Part shown: one piece after another, positions 6,955 through 16,336 of the stretch | Numbering within the stretch: position 1 is the stretch's first letter | How the letters are laid out: the number at the start of each line of letters is the position of its first letter | Origin: JAAZIN01 sp964441025 | Lineage (GTDB): Bacteria > Bacillota > Dethiobacteria > DTU022 | Assembly: GCA_964441025.1 (NCBI GenBank) | Contig: CAYTXG010000017.1 | Location: forward strand, 1-36,802 | Direction: 5' to 3' | DNA length: 36,802 bases | Program-made: the position numbers and the translations under genes | Notes under the pieces: model-generated | What the model saw: only the letters and a program-made list of their open reading frames with translations | The model's database searches: none | Told to the model about the DNA's origin: nothing

Positions 6955-8253
6955 CTAGACCGCTTTCAATAAACTTCGCATATGCTCTGCTTGATTTTCC
7001 TTGATCCGCCCCAGCGCCATGGCCAACATCACACAGAGCGCCAGGCCTACACGCACCGACATTTTTTTCTGTCCGCGGATATAGTGATTTTCAAAGCCAT
7101 AGGCACCGTCAATCCTGCTGTTGACCCTTTCAACAGCCGAACGCATGTCATAAAGGTCTTTCCACTTGTAACTGGAGCGAGCTACGGGAGTGAATATCCG
7201 GCGCTCTTCCGTTAAGGGGATCCGTAATGACTTGGCTACCGGGCATTTCTTTTTACCTGCGCAATTGATTCCGAAATGTTTTGCAGGACAGCGGTATTTC
7301 AACGTTTCTCTGTCCCATTCAAAACCGTCATAGGCCATCTCCCTTCTTGTTCCTGTTAAAGGGCAATCGCAGTAAACATGGCCGCGGTAGTCATAGACCA
7401 CATTTTCCCGGCCTTCCAGGAGACGTGTTTCCTCCCCGTCCTTCCACATGTTGCGGATGTCAATGATCGGCTTTATGCCGTAATCATCCCAAAGCCTGCA
7501 GATCAATTTGTTGCCATCATAGCCCCGATCGGCGGTGAAATATTTACATCGTTCCAAAAGATCGGGATGGTTGTTTCCCAGGTTATTCAAAAGAGCTTGC
7601 GCCTGCGGAGCTTCACCCAAAGAGGCTTTGGTGACATTAAAAGCTACCGGTAGTTCGTATTTGGAATCGACCACCAAATGCACCCGGTAGCCAAACCAAA
7701 GGACTATCTTTTCCCACTTGGTGCCGTCCTCGCGTTTACCCCGGTAGACTTTCGTACCAAAATCCGCATCAATATCCCTGCGTCCGTCCTTTGCTTTTTT
7801 CTCTTTGCTGGGCCTGGCGTGTGTATGCAACTGTTTACCGTCTATGGCCAGATGTTCTCCAAAGTCAGGCAGAAGCCGCATGAGTTAGTTAACCGTCCGA
7901 TCAAAAATAGCTTTTATTTCATTTTCCATCCCGAGAAACTTGGTTAAAAATCTACTCAAGGCCCAGGATGTCAGAGCTTTGTCAAAACCGCAGAGCAATC
8001 TGAGTTGACCGTTACGCCTGGGTTCTCGAAGCAGGCTCTCCGCGGAGGGATGCTGAAAAACTATTCCCGCTGAAATGGCATTCCACATCGCCCTTACCGG
8101 ATAATCATCACGCCCCAGGCCTCGTTCCAGTTCCAGCTGCCTAACCAAGTCTTCATCCAGCATTGTTTCAGTAACCAGCCGGAGACGCTCTAAATCGCCC
8201 AACCCCTCAATTTCATTCCACCCAAAAAGCCTCTGTTGTGGTAAAATAGCTAT
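6955..8253 (-). pseudogene. DDE transposase gene interrupted by an in-frame stop
   Basis: One reading frame from about 8253 to 6955 encodes a transposase of the IS4/IS5-like DDE superfamily. The N-terminal part (GDLERLRLV, then RAMWNAISAGIVFQHPSAESLLREP) is the DUF772-type helical domain. The DDE residues sit in HLAIDGKQ, TADRGYD and SAVERVNSRID. A TAA at 7885-7887 splits the frame after 122 or so codons, with no frame change. No ATG, GTG or TTG stands in a good place: an AGGAGAGG site precedes an ATA codon at 8253, and the first TTG (8202) is too far inside. So both start and body look damaged. I found no clear terminal inverted repeats; a stem at 6888-6895/6914-6921 follows the stop codon. 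Readthrough to make a full enzyme is possible but less likely. Confidence 0.75.
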
Positions 8254-8941
8254 GGAAATCCTCTCCTTTGCTTATTTGTTTTGCAAAGACTAAATTCGCC
8301 AAAGCGAGAGGGTTTCCCTTTATATTCCTACTATGTTGTTATGTTCCAAACAGATCCAATCTAGATAATTGTCAGATAACCCCTGGGGTCAATTTCCTGG
8401 CCAGCGTAGAACTCGCTCGTAGAAAGCCTTATATCTCAGCATTCTGATGGGGTAAAATGTTTTTACCCCTGCGTGCAAAGCCTTGGCTATCAGGTGTTTT
8501 CAAAGAACGCAAATGGCTCGTGGGGTTCATACTGAGGTTAAGAATTTGATATTCACTGCACCATATTCAACCTTTATATCGTTAAAACCGTTAGACAGTT
8601 AATGTTTTTCATTGGTGTTGAAATCACTACAGAGTCTGACACCCATAATAATTTGATGTCTAGATCCGCCTGCTGCCTAGGGGAGTAATTGTTTATGAAA
8701 CATTTGGAGACTACGTCCAGATCATGTATACATGGTTGGTGATAAACTGGTGCAAGTGTGCCGGCAATATAATGTAAACGTTTACAAGGTCCGGACAAAA
8801 AATATCCGGCTATTTGCCTGTAGATTAAGAATTCGATATCAATTTGTATTCCCCTTTTTCTTTTTAACTTTTTACCCTGGCCGAACAAACTTCCTGTTAA
8901 TCATGTCAAAACCTCCGTCCCCTTGACAGGTCCGTGAGAGG
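8254..8941. other. 688 bases without a convincing gene
   Basis: No reading frame here looks like a protein; a 104-codon frame on the minus strand (8888-8574) has no recognisable family features or ribosome binding site. The stretch holds a perfect inverted repeat (ggggtaaaa / ttttacccc at 8449-8469, 3-base loop), a perfect LacI-type operator (8773-8786), and a 15-base match (tgttttcaaagaacg, about 8494-8508) to the integrase fragment near 29484. Base composition is lower in GC than in the flanking operon. It reads like a replaced or decayed segment between the insertion sequence and uxaA. Confidence 0.5.
8773..8786. promoter_or_regulatory. LacI/CcpA-type operator, isolated copy
   Basis: A perfect 14-base palindrome, tgtaaacgtttaca, with the central CG step of LacI-family operators. 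Three close variants lie around the LacI gene (16337-16350, 17499-17512, 17630-17643). It also fits the loose CcpA cre consensus. Here it stands about 155 bases beyond the end of uxaA, with no intact gene in either direction to control. Confidence 0.65.
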
Positions 8942-10429
8942 TTAGAGGGTGGGGCCCCTTTTAAATATGGCTATTTCCCGTGAACCCATTTTTTCCGAAG
9001 CAGTGATCCGGCCGGCAGCCGCATCCATGACGCATTTCCACAGGTCATCGGCCAGTCCCGGCATGGCCTCGCCTTCGAGCAGCCTGCCGGCATTGAAATC
9101 GATCCAGTGCGGTTTTCTGCGGTAAAGCCGGCTGTTTGTGGCGATCTTGACCGCCGGCACGCATGTCCCAAGCGGTGTCCCCCGGCCGGTAGTGAACAGG
9201 ATCAGTTGACAGCCCGCTGCCGCCAGCGCGGTGCAGGAGATTATGTCGTTGCCGGGGGCGCTTAGCAGGCTGAGCCCCTTCCGGGCAACCCTCTCCCCGT
9301 AATCCAGCACATCAACCACGGCGCCGCGCCCGCCCTTCTGGGTGCAGCCCAGTGATTTTTCTTCCAGGGTGGTGATCCCGCCCCGCAGGTTGCCGGGCGA
9401 GGGGTTTTCATAAACAGGTTGCCCGTGAGAAATATAGTACTCCTTGAAATCATTGATCAGCCCGACTATCTTTGCAAAGACATCCCCCTTTGCCGCCCTG
9501 TCCATGAGCAGCCTTTCGGCGCCGAACATCTCCGGCACCTCTGTGAGGACCGTGCTTCCGCCGCGGGAAACCAGCATATCGGAAAAAAGGCCTGCCAGGG
9601 GATTGGCCGTTATCCCGGAGAAGCCGTCGGAGCCGCCGCACTTCAGCCCGACAGCCAGTTCTGAGACAGGGCAGGCCGTGCGCCTGAACTGGCGGCCATA
9701 GTTCAACAACTGCTCCACAAGAGCAAGCCCCGCAGCGATCTCGTCCTCAACCTCCTGGGCGGCCAGGAATTTAACCCTCCCGGGATCGCAGGCGCCGAGC
9801 ACCTTTTGAAAGGATTCCAAATGGTTGTTCTCGCAGCCCAGCCCAAGGACCAGCACCGCCGCAGCGTTGGGGTGATGCACCAGGCCGCCCAAAATCTTTT
9901 GCGTCGCCTGCAGATCCGGACCGATCTGGGAGCAGCCGTACGGATGCTTGAATGTGTAAATCCCGTCGATGTTTCCCATGCCCCGGATCCCCTGCCGCGC
10001 CCTTTCAGCAATCAGTTCGGCGCTCCTGTTGACGCAGCCGACTGTGGGGATGATCCAGACCTCGTTTCTGATGCCCGCCCGCCCCTCCACCCGGCGGTAA
10101 CCCGGAAATGTCAGGCCGCAATCCTCGATCTCCGGGCTTTCGGGCGCGGGCCTGTATTCATACTGCAAAATAGGGCCCAGGCCCGTTTCCAGGTTATGAG
10201 TATGCACCCACCGGCCGGCTTCGATAGCTGCCCGGGCTGTCCCGATGGGAAAGCCGTACTTGATCACGGCGCCCCCGCGCTTGATATCCCCCAGGGCAAT
10301 TTTGTGGCCCCCGGCGATATCCTCCAGGGCTGTGACAGCGCCGCCGGCGAATGCAGCCCTCTCACCCCGCCTGAGATCGGCCAGGGCTACAGCCACGTTG
10401 TCTTTCTCGTTAATTCTCAGCGCAACCAT
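8942..10429 (-). CDS. uxaA: altronate dehydratase
   Basis: A 495-residue enzyme that removes water from D-altronate to give 2-keto-3-deoxy-D-gluconate, using Fe(II)/Mn(II). The N-terminal SAF domain (about 1-90; DNVAVALADL, HKIALGDIKRGGAVIKYGFPIG) is followed by the long UxaA catalytic part with VGCVNRSAE, FKHPYGCSQIG, LGLGCENNH, LKCGGSDGFSG and a TTGRGTPLG segment. The ATG at 10429 is chosen because the resulting N-terminus (MVALRINEKDNVAV) aligns with E. coli UxaA and gives the same length; an upstream ATG at 10450, three bases after the uxaB stop, is possible. It is the last gene of the inositol operon and makes KDG; the genes for KDG kinase and aldolase are not in the window. Confidence 0.95.
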   Translation of the reverse strand: MVALRINEKDNVAVALADLRRGERAAFAGGAVTALEDIAGGHKIALGDIKRGGAVIKYGFPIGTARAAIEAGRWVHTHNLETGLGPILQYEYRPAPESPEIEDCGLTFPGYRRVEGRAGIRNEVWIIPTVGCVNRSAELIAERARQGIRGMGNIDGIYTFKHPYGCSQIGPDLQATQKILGGLVHHPNAAAVLVLGLGCENNHLESFQKVLGACDPGRVKFLAAQEVEDEIAAGLALVEQLLNYGRQFRRTACPVSELAVGLKCGGSDGFSGITANPLAGLFSDMLVSRGGSTVLTEVPEMFGAERLLMDRAAKGDVFAKIVGLINDFKEYYISHGQPVYENPSPGNLRGGITTLEEKSLGCTQKGGRGAVVDVLDYGERVARKGLSLLSAPGNDIISCTALAAAGCQLILFTTGRGTPLGTCVPAVKIATNSRLYRRKPHWIDFNAGRLLEGEAMPGLADDLWKCVMDAAAGRITASEKMGSREIAIFKRGPTL

Positions 10430-10451
10430 TGTCTCAACCCCGTTTTTCATT

Positions 10452-11990
10452 TTAGGGGCCGGCTCGCTTCCCGCCGGCAACCCGGACGACGGCCCTTTCA
10501 ATCCCGCGATCAGTTATTTCCACCAGATCAGCGGCAACCCCGGCGGCAAATCCCGGAATTTCATTGAGATCGCGCCCCCACAGCGCGGCGCCGCCCAGGG
10601 CCTTTCTGACAAGCAGGCCCAGGGACCCCGGGGTGCAGTCACAGGCGGCCCAGAGATCGCTGAAGAAAGCAAGAGCCCCGGGATCGTCCCGGATCACATA
10701 AGGGCCCTTTCCCCGGCGGCACTCCATCCTGTCCCCCCCGGCCCGGCCCCGGTAGAGATAGATCAGGGCGGCCATGGAAAAACACAATCTCTCCGGGAGC
10801 CGCCCATTCTTCTCGAGATAGCCCTCCAGGGAGGGAAGCACCCGGGTGGCATACTTGGAGACGGAATTGAGCAGGATGCCCGACAGGTAGTGCTTGATGA
10901 AGGGATTTTGAAACCGCTCCAGCACCGCCGCGGCAAATTCTTCGAGCATACCCCGTTCCAGGTCAATGGAAGGGATGATCTCATCATGGATCACCTGCCG
11001 GGTATAGGGCCCCAGCAGCGGATGGGCCACCATCTCCCCCACCGTCTCCAGGCCGTAAAGGAAAGCGGCGGGAGCCGCCGCCGTATGGGCGCCGTTCAGG
11101 ATTCTCACCTTACGGGTGCGGTAAGGTGAGAGATCGCCGGTCCAGATTACGTTGAGCCCGGCCTCCGTAAAAGGAAGCCGCGCCGCCAGTTCCGGCGGCC
11201 CCTCGATCACCCAGAGATGAAACAGCTCTCCTGTATCCAGGAGGCGGTCCCGGTAGCCGAGCCTCTCCGACAGCGCCCCGATTTCATCCTCTGGATAGCC
11301 TGTAACCACCCGGTCAACCAGGGTGTTTAAAAATGTACAGCTCTCCTCGATCCAGGTCTTGAATCCCGGGGGGAGTTTCCAGTCCCCGGCCAGGCGCAGC
11401 AGCGCCTGCTTCAAGCTGTCCCCGTTACCATCGATCAGCTCGCAGGGGATCATCACCATCCCCTTGCCCCGCTCGCCCTGAAAATGCCTGAAGCGGTGGT
11501 AGAGGTAGGCCGCCAGTTTGCCGGGGAAGGAGCGCGGCGGCCTGTTCTGCAGGCTGTCGCCCGGATCGTAGACAATGCCCGCCTCCGTAGTGTTGGAGAC
11601 AACGAATTCGATTTCCGGGTTTTCGGCGCAGCGCAGGCACCCGTCCCAGTCGGTGTAGGGATCGAGCCCCCGGCTGATGGAGCCGATGATCTCCGCTGTT
11701 TCCGCAGCCTCCCCATCCTGCAGCCCCCGCAGGATCAGGGTATAGAGGCCGTCCTGCTCGTTGAGGACGGAGACAAGGCCTTCCCTGAGGGGCTGCACCA
11801 CCACCACCCGGCCGTTAAAAAGCCCTTTCTCATTCAGCCTGTGAAACATCCAGTCCACAAAAGCCCTCAAGAAGTTGCCCTCGCCAAACTGGATCACCCT
11901 CTCGGGCAGGCTGCCGGAATAAAAGGGCGCTCTCAAATCAGCCGGAAATTTGAACCCGCCTTTCAACAGATCCGCTTTCAAACTGTTCAA
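10452..11990 (-). CDS. uxaB: tagaturonate reductase (altronate oxidoreductase)
   Basis: A 512-residue member of the mannitol dehydrogenase family that reduces D-tagaturonate to D-altronate with NADH. The N-terminal Rossmann part starts at VIQFGEGNFLRAFVDWM, and the catalytic Lys and Asn/His lie in KVRILNGAHTAAAP, the family signature. The TTG start at 11990 is supported by an AGGAGG site 7 bases upstream. It lies 39 bases after the epimerase gene and ends almost at uxaA, so it is in the same operon. Its relative UxuB (fructuronate reductase) is the main alternative, but the UxaA partner and the predicted tagaturonate from the epimerase favour UxaB. Confidence 0.9.
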   Translation of the reverse strand: MNSLKADLLKGGFKFPADLRAPFYSGSLPERVIQFGEGNFLRAFVDWMFHRLNEKGLFNGRVVVVQPLREGLVSVLNEQDGLYTLILRGLQDGEAAETAEIIGSISRGLDPYTDWDGCLRCAENPEIEFVVSNTTEAGIVYDPGDSLQNRPPRSFPGKLAAYLYHRFRHFQGERGKGMVMIPCELIDGNGDSLKQALLRLAGDWKLPPGFKTWIEESCTFLNTLVDRVVTGYPEDEIGALSERLGYRDRLLDTGELFHLWVIEGPPELAARLPFTEAGLNVIWTGDLSPYRTRKVRILNGAHTAAAPAAFLYGLETVGEMVAHPLLGPYTRQVIHDEIIPSIDLERGMLEEFAAAVLERFQNPFIKHYLSGILLNSVSKYATRVLPSLEGYLEKNGRLPERLCFSMAALIYLYRGRAGGDRMECRRGKGPYVIRDDPGALAFFSDLWAACDCTPGSLGLLVRKALGGAALWGRDLNEIPGFAAGVAADLVEITDRGIERAVVRVAGGKRAGP

Positions 11991-12029
11991 TGCCCGTCCT
12001 CCTGTGTGGAAACCTGCCGGGGCGCGCTT

Positions 12030-12836
12030 TCAGATCAGGGGCTTGATACAGGAAATCCCCCGGAGGGCGGCCTCTTCCGGCGTGGGCAGCGGCAGGTATT
12101 CAAAAGCGATGGCGCCCCGGTAGCCGATCTTTTTCAGCGCCGCAACGACCCCGGCAAAATCGATATGCCCGCTTCCGGGGTAACCCCGGTTGCTGTCGGC
12201 AAAGTGCACATGTCCCAGAAGCGCGCCTGCCCTGCCGATAGTATCGGAAAATGAGGCCTCCTCGATGTTCATGTGAAAGGTATCGAGATGCAGTTTCAGC
12301 CTCTCCGATCCCATCTCGTTGATCAGGGCGATCCCCTGATCCGCGTTATTGATCAGATTGGTCTCGTACCTGTTGATCGCCTCGATGACCAGGTCAACAT
12401 TTTCTTTTTCAGCCCTGTCGAGGCATTCCTCCAGGCACCCGGCAACATAGGCTTCGTATTTCCGGGGGTCCTCCCCGCAGAGAGCAGAACCCCTGATGGA
12501 GCCGATAATAACTTTTGCTTTGAATTGCTTAGCCGCTTCGATATGGGCGCAAATCCTCTCCACGGCCCGGCGGCGCCCGTGTCTTCGGGGATCGGTAAAG
12601 CTCAGCCGATCCTGCACGTGGGCCAGGCCCGTGCCGATGGAGGAGATTTTAATCCCATTTTTCCAGGAGGCGTCCCCGATTTGCGCCCAGTCCAGGTCGC
12701 CCGGATCAGCCGCATGGATCTCCACGGCATCATAGCCCCAACCGGCGGCCCGCTTGATATTTTCCGCAATATTTTCCCTCAATACTGCAGGAAAACGCCG
12801 GTCGCCGGTCATGGCAAGGGTTAAACTCAGCTTCAC
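12030..12836 (-). CDS. iolO: TIM-barrel sugar epimerase, probable 5-dehydro-L-gluconate epimerase
   Basis: A 268-residue protein of the xylose isomerase-like TIM-barrel family. The four metal ligands of that family can be placed: Glu in VIEAINRYETN (about 151), Asp in LHLDTFHMN (about 184), His in LGHVHFADS (about 210) and Glu in AFEYLPLP (about 246). In the Thermotoga maritima inositol pathway a protein of this size and family converts 5-dehydro-L-gluconate to D-tagaturonate; the gene sits in the matching place here, between the hydrolase steps and uxaB. The GTG start has a GGAGG site. By family alone it could also be a tagatose 3-epimerase or hydroxypyruvate isomerase; the specific call depends on context. 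Confidence 0.75.
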   Translation of the reverse strand: MKLSLTLAMTGDRRFPAVLRENIAENIKRAAGWGYDAVEIHAADPGDLDWAQIGDASWKNGIKISSIGTGLAHVQDRLSFTDPRRHGRRRAVERICAHIEAAKQFKAKVIIGSIRGSALCGEDPRKYEAYVAGCLEECLDRAEKENVDLVIEAINRYETNLINNADQGIALINEMGSERLKLHLDTFHMNIEEASFSDTIGRAGALLGHVHFADSNRGYPGSGHIDFAGVVAALKKIGYRGAIAFEYLPLPTPEEAALRGISCIKPLI

Positions 12837-12851
12837 AGGCCTACCTCCAAA

Positions 12852-13862
12852 CTATCTCTCTACCTTTACAGGACGGCCCTCCCGCAGCGATCTTCCGGCC
12901 GCCAGGCCGGCCAGCACGGATTCCAGCCCGTCAGCGCCGGTAACGGGGGGCGGCATATCGCTGACCACGCAATCGATGAACTCCTCTATCTCTCTCAGGT
13001 AGGCATCCCGGTACCGCTCCATGAAAAAGGGCTTCGGCTTCTCGAGAACGATTCCACCTGCGGTGCTGTGTTCGACATTTGTTGCAGCTTCATTGCCCGC
13101 CGCCAGGGCCCCCGCCGATCCAAAGACCTCCACCCGCTGATCATACCCGTAAACCGCTTTCCTGCTGTTATCGATGAGACCGAGGGCCCCGTTTTGAAAT
13201 TTGAGGGTGACCAGGGCTGTATCGACATCGCCGGCCGCACCGATGGCGGGATCGATGAGCACCGCGGCGCAGGCAAAGACCTCATCGATTTCGCTCCCCA
13301 GAAGGAACCTGGCCATATCAAAATCGTGGATGGTCATATCCAAAAAGATCCCCCCCGACACCCTGATGTAATCCAGGGGCGGCGGTCCGGGATCACGCGA
13401 TGTGATCTTGATGATCTGCGGCCGGCCGATCTCGCCTTCCTCGATCATCTCTTTCATTTTTGCAAAACTGCGGTCAAACCTGCGCTGGAAACCCACCTGC
13501 AGCTTTACGCCGGCTTTTCGAACCTCTTCGAGGGCGCCGCCTATCGCCGCCGGATCAAAATCCAGGGGTTTTTCACAAAAAATATGCTTGCCCCGCCGGG
13601 CTGCTTCGCTGACAAGGCGGCAGTGGGTGTCGGTGGAGGAGCAGATCAGAACCGCTTCTATCTCGGGATCTTCGAGGATATCTTTGCCGTCGGGGTAGAT
13701 ATCAATGCCCGCGCCGCAGGCCCAGTCCCTGATCTTCTCTGTGCGTGGATCTGCCGCAGCCGCGATCTCCGCCCTGTCCCCGGCAAATTTATTGACATTT
13801 TCCGCATGCAGCCTGCCGATCCTGCCCATGCCGATAATGCCCATTTTGAGCCTGCGGTTCAT
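12852..13862 (-). CDS. iolG: inositol 2-dehydrogenase, Gfo/Idh/MocA family
   Basis: A 336-residue NAD-dependent dehydrogenase that oxidises myo-inositol to scyllo-inosose. The Rossmann motif GIIGMGRIGRLHAEN is at the start, the FCEKPLDFD motif with the catalytic Lys is near residue 97, and the IolG signature GGIFLDMTIHDFDMARFLLG, with catalytic Asp and His, is near residues 167-187. The last motif separates IolG from most other family members. The ATG lies after a GGGAGGGTGAGG site. It sits 15 bases upstream of the epimerase gene and after the hydrolase gene in the operon, and would catalyse the first step of the pathway. Activity on other cyclitols or related sugars is possible. Confidence 0.88.
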   Translation of the reverse strand: MNRRLKMGIIGMGRIGRLHAENVNKFAGDRAEIAAAADPRTEKIRDWACGAGIDIYPDGKDILEDPEIEAVLICSSTDTHCRLVSEAARRGKHIFCEKPLDFDPAAIGGALEEVRKAGVKLQVGFQRRFDRSFAKMKEMIEEGEIGRPQIIKITSRDPGPPPLDYIRVSGGIFLDMTIHDFDMARFLLGSEIDEVFACAAVLIDPAIGAAGDVDTALVTLKFQNGALGLIDNSRKAVYGYDQRVEVFGSAGALAAGNEAATNVEHSTAGGIVLEKPKPFFMERYRDAYLREIEEFIDCVVSDMPPPVTGADGLESVLAGLAAGRSLREGRPVKVER

Positions 13863-13934
13863 GCCCTCACCCTCCCCCTGCCCGGATGCGGCCCATCCAT
13901 TGCCGCTGCACGCCCGGCGGCGCCGGGGCCGGAA

Positions 13935-15056
13935 CTACAGTTTACGAAAAACCCCGATCATGGGCAGTTCGTACACCGACTTCCAGCCCGGGGAAAGAGG
14001 TTCTTTCAGGAAAGGCTCCATCTCCCGGGCGGTTCTCAGCGTGACCTTTCCCACGGGAGGCACCGCTCCCGGCGGAAAGGCTTCCAGTATCTGATCCACA
14101 ACCAGTGTCAGGTATTTCAAAATCGCGGCAACGGGCCTCTTCGCCTTTCGGGGATCCGCCAGGCTAGGTTTGCCGACAACTCCCTGGGGGGTGGCCGCCC
14201 TTTCGATGGCCATGTGCCCTTCCCCTTCGGACCAGCGGTGCGGCCTGCCGAAGGGATCCACTGATTTGTCAAAATGCCCCTCGGGAAGGAGATCCTCGCC
14301 CCCCGCGTCTTCAACCGCGCTCATGTCGATCATTTCCGGGAAGAGAAGCTGCGCCACCGAGGTCTCCGCCTCGTCGGCATGGACAAAATGGGTCTCCATG
14401 CTGTCCTCTCTGCCTGCGGGGTAGAAAAATTCCCTTACCGCCCGGTGCCAGTCGAGCACCCGGAATATGCCCGGCAGCTGGAAGCGCTTCATGAACTCCT
14501 GGACCGCAGCTTCCAGCATCCAGAGGTGCCCGTGGTTGTTCACGCCGATGATCTTCCTGTATCCGTCGTTCCACAGCCCCAGGAATGCATAGATCAGCGT
14601 CTCTTCAACCACCTCCTTGGGCACGATCACCGTGCCCGGCATACCCAGGTGATGGTAAGGATGGCCGCCGTAGTTCAGCGGAGGCAGGGCCAGGTTCACT
14701 TCCCGGCCCTGTTTTGCGGTATAGCGCCTGACACCCTCGAGGATCTGCGTCACCATGAAGGTGTCCAGGCCGCTGTTGGCGTGGAGACCGTGGTTTTCAG
14801 TGCAGCCGATGGGCAGAAAAACGATATCGTTCTTCCTTCTTTTTTTAATGGCCTTTACCCGCGGGGTGTTTTGAATATAGGCGCCCGCCCGGCCCAGTTC
14901 GGAGGGCGAGGGCACCTCGTAGTCGCGCAGAATTCTGTCGATCTCCTCATCGGAAGCATCCCAGATTTTCTTCTTTAACCTTCCGACATCATTGTCCTCG
15001 AAAATGATGGCCGGGTTTCCTGTCAGCAGCCATTTTTTATCCTTGGGGCGCTCCAC
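13935..15056 (-). CDS. iolN: creatininase-fold hydrolase, probable 3-dehydro-scyllo-inosose hydrolase
   Basis: A 373-residue member of the creatininase family. The metal-binding sites are visible: FLPIGCTENHGLHANSGLD (Glu, His and Asp ligands, about 79-97), GVNNHGHLWMLEA (His) and FVHADEAETSVAQLLFP (the Glu near residue 228). It is longer than plain creatininases (about 260) because of an N-terminal extension of some 70 residues and an extended C-terminus, as in the Thermotoga enzyme that opens the diketo-inositol ring to 5-dehydro-L-gluconate. The GTG start has an AAAGGAGG site. The gene is flanked by iolM-like and iolG-like genes, which is strong context for this role. Confidence 0.82.
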   Translation of the reverse strand: MERPKDKKWLLTGNPAIIFEDNDVGRLKKKIWDASDEEIDRILRDYEVPSPSELGRAGAYIQNTPRVKAIKKRRKNDIVFLPIGCTENHGLHANSGLDTFMVTQILEGVRRYTAKQGREVNLALPPLNYGGHPYHHLGMPGTVIVPKEVVEETLIYAFLGLWNDGYRKIIGVNNHGHLWMLEAAVQEFMKRFQLPGIFRVLDWHRAVREFFYPAGREDSMETHFVHADEAETSVAQLLFPEMIDMSAVEDAGGEDLLPEGHFDKSVDPFGRPHRWSEGEGHMAIERAATPQGVVGKPSLADPRKAKRPVAAILKYLTLVVDQILEAFPPGAVPPVGKVTLRTAREMEPFLKEPLSPGWKSVYELPMIGVFRKL

Positions 15057-15093
15057 CTCTATTTCCTCCTTTACAATGTCTCATCCGTATTTT

Positions 15094-16299
15094 CTAGATC
15101 TCCCCATCCATCAGGACGGTGATCTTGCACTCCTCCCTGTCTGTCCACAGCAAGGCCAGGTTTTCCGGGACTTCGTCGAGAGCGATCCTTTTGGTGATCA
15201 TCGGAAGCATATCCATCCCCGCGGCCATGCTCTCGATGACCCTGGGAAATGTCCCGTGACCCGAATGGCCCTGGGCCCCGATGATCTGCGCGCGCCTGAC
15301 CTGCAGCACCTCTCCATTGACCTCCATCCTGGCGTCGGCGCGGGCGACAAGGACTACCCGGGAATTGAGCGTGCGCCCCTCCCAGATACACTGCTCAATA
15401 CCGGGATAAACAGCCGCGGGCAGGCCCGTAGCCTCCAGGTAGAGGGAGGCGCCAACCCCCCCCGTGATCGCCAGGACCCTTTCGGTAAAATCTTCTTCAA
15501 GGGGGTTGACCACATAATCCGCTCCCATTTTCAGGCCCAGTTCCGCACGGCTCTCTTCGGGCTCCGAGAGGATCACTTTTGCGGCGCCCTGCCTTTTGAG
15601 GATAGCCGAGGCGGCTATGCCGACCGGCCCGCCGCCGCAGATCACCACGCTGTCTCCCGGGCGGATTCCGCCGCCGCGTTCGATGACAGCATTGTAAGCT
15701 ACCGAGGTCGGCTCCACCAGGCTGCCGGCCAGGAAAAGGTCTATCCCCCGGTACCTGTCCCGGAGGAGATCCAGGCTCCACACGACCCTGGAGGGGACCA
15801 CGATGTACTGCGCAAAAGCACCGTCAACATTAAAACCGATCTCATCCAGCCGCTCGCAGTGATTGGGCCATCCGTCGGCGCAGGGCCGGCAGCTCCCGCA
15901 CCACAACATCTCCTCGGCGCAGACATACTCCCCGCCCAGAAAGGGTCTGTTGGTCTGCTTATCGCAGGCGCCCGGGCCCGCTTCCACAACCACTCCCGAA
16001 AATTCGTGCCCTATGACAGCGGGGAACCCCGTCAGGCCGGGATAGAATATGTAACCGTTCTCATCCGCCTGGGCCATGTGAACGTCGCTGCCGCAGATCC
16101 CGCAGGCTTTGATCTTGACAAGGACCTCGCCGGGGCCCGGTTTGGGAACAGCAACCTCCTCCACGGCAAGGACGGGGTTGCGCCAGACCTTGCTGCCCGA
16201 ATATGTCTGCTTTCGCTCCACATCTTTCGCTCCGAGTTTGAAATCCCGTTTCGGATGCCAATCAGCGCGAAGGACGACCGCTTTCATCCTCTTTTTCAT
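15094..16299 (-). CDS. iolM: zinc-dependent scyllo-inosose 3-dehydrogenase
   Basis: A 401-residue medium-chain zinc dehydrogenase. The catalytic zinc site begins at CGICGSDVHMAQ and the GHEFSGVVVEAG motif follows. The structural zinc lobe has Cys residues in CAEEMLWCGSCRPCADG. The nucleotide-binding motif is VVICGGGPVGIA. The N-terminus (AVVLRADWHPKRDFKLGAKD) and the LAGSLVEPTSVAYNAVI and AQIIGAQGHSGHGTFPRVI segments closely resemble, from memory, the Thermotoga IolM that oxidises scyllo-inosose to the 3-dehydro compound. The ATG at 16299 is chosen for its GGAGGGG site; the frame upstream runs through an operator and is not coding. It is the first enzyme gene of the operon. Confidence 0.87.
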   Translation of the reverse strand: MKKRMKAVVLRADWHPKRDFKLGAKDVERKQTYSGSKVWRNPVLAVEEVAVPKPGPGEVLVKIKACGICGSDVHMAQADENGYIFYPGLTGFPAVIGHEFSGVVVEAGPGACDKQTNRPFLGGEYVCAEEMLWCGSCRPCADGWPNHCERLDEIGFNVDGAFAQYIVVPSRVVWSLDLLRDRYRGIDLFLAGSLVEPTSVAYNAVIERGGGIRPGDSVVICGGGPVGIAASAILKRQGAAKVILSEPEESRAELGLKMGADYVVNPLEEDFTERVLAITGGVGASLYLEATGLPAAVYPGIEQCIWEGRTLNSRVVLVARADARMEVNGEVLQVRRAQIIGAQGHSGHGTFPRVIESMAAGMDMLPMITKRIALDEVPENLALLWTDREECKITVLMDGEI

Positions 16300-16336
16300 T
16301 TCCCTTCCCCTCCTGCTCGTTTTATTAAAGGCCTGG

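Noticed and set aside
8574..8888. 104-codon minus-strand frame in the gap before uxaA
   Set aside because: No family features, no ribosome binding site and an unusual composition; the region contains an operator and repeats, so it is treated as non-coding.
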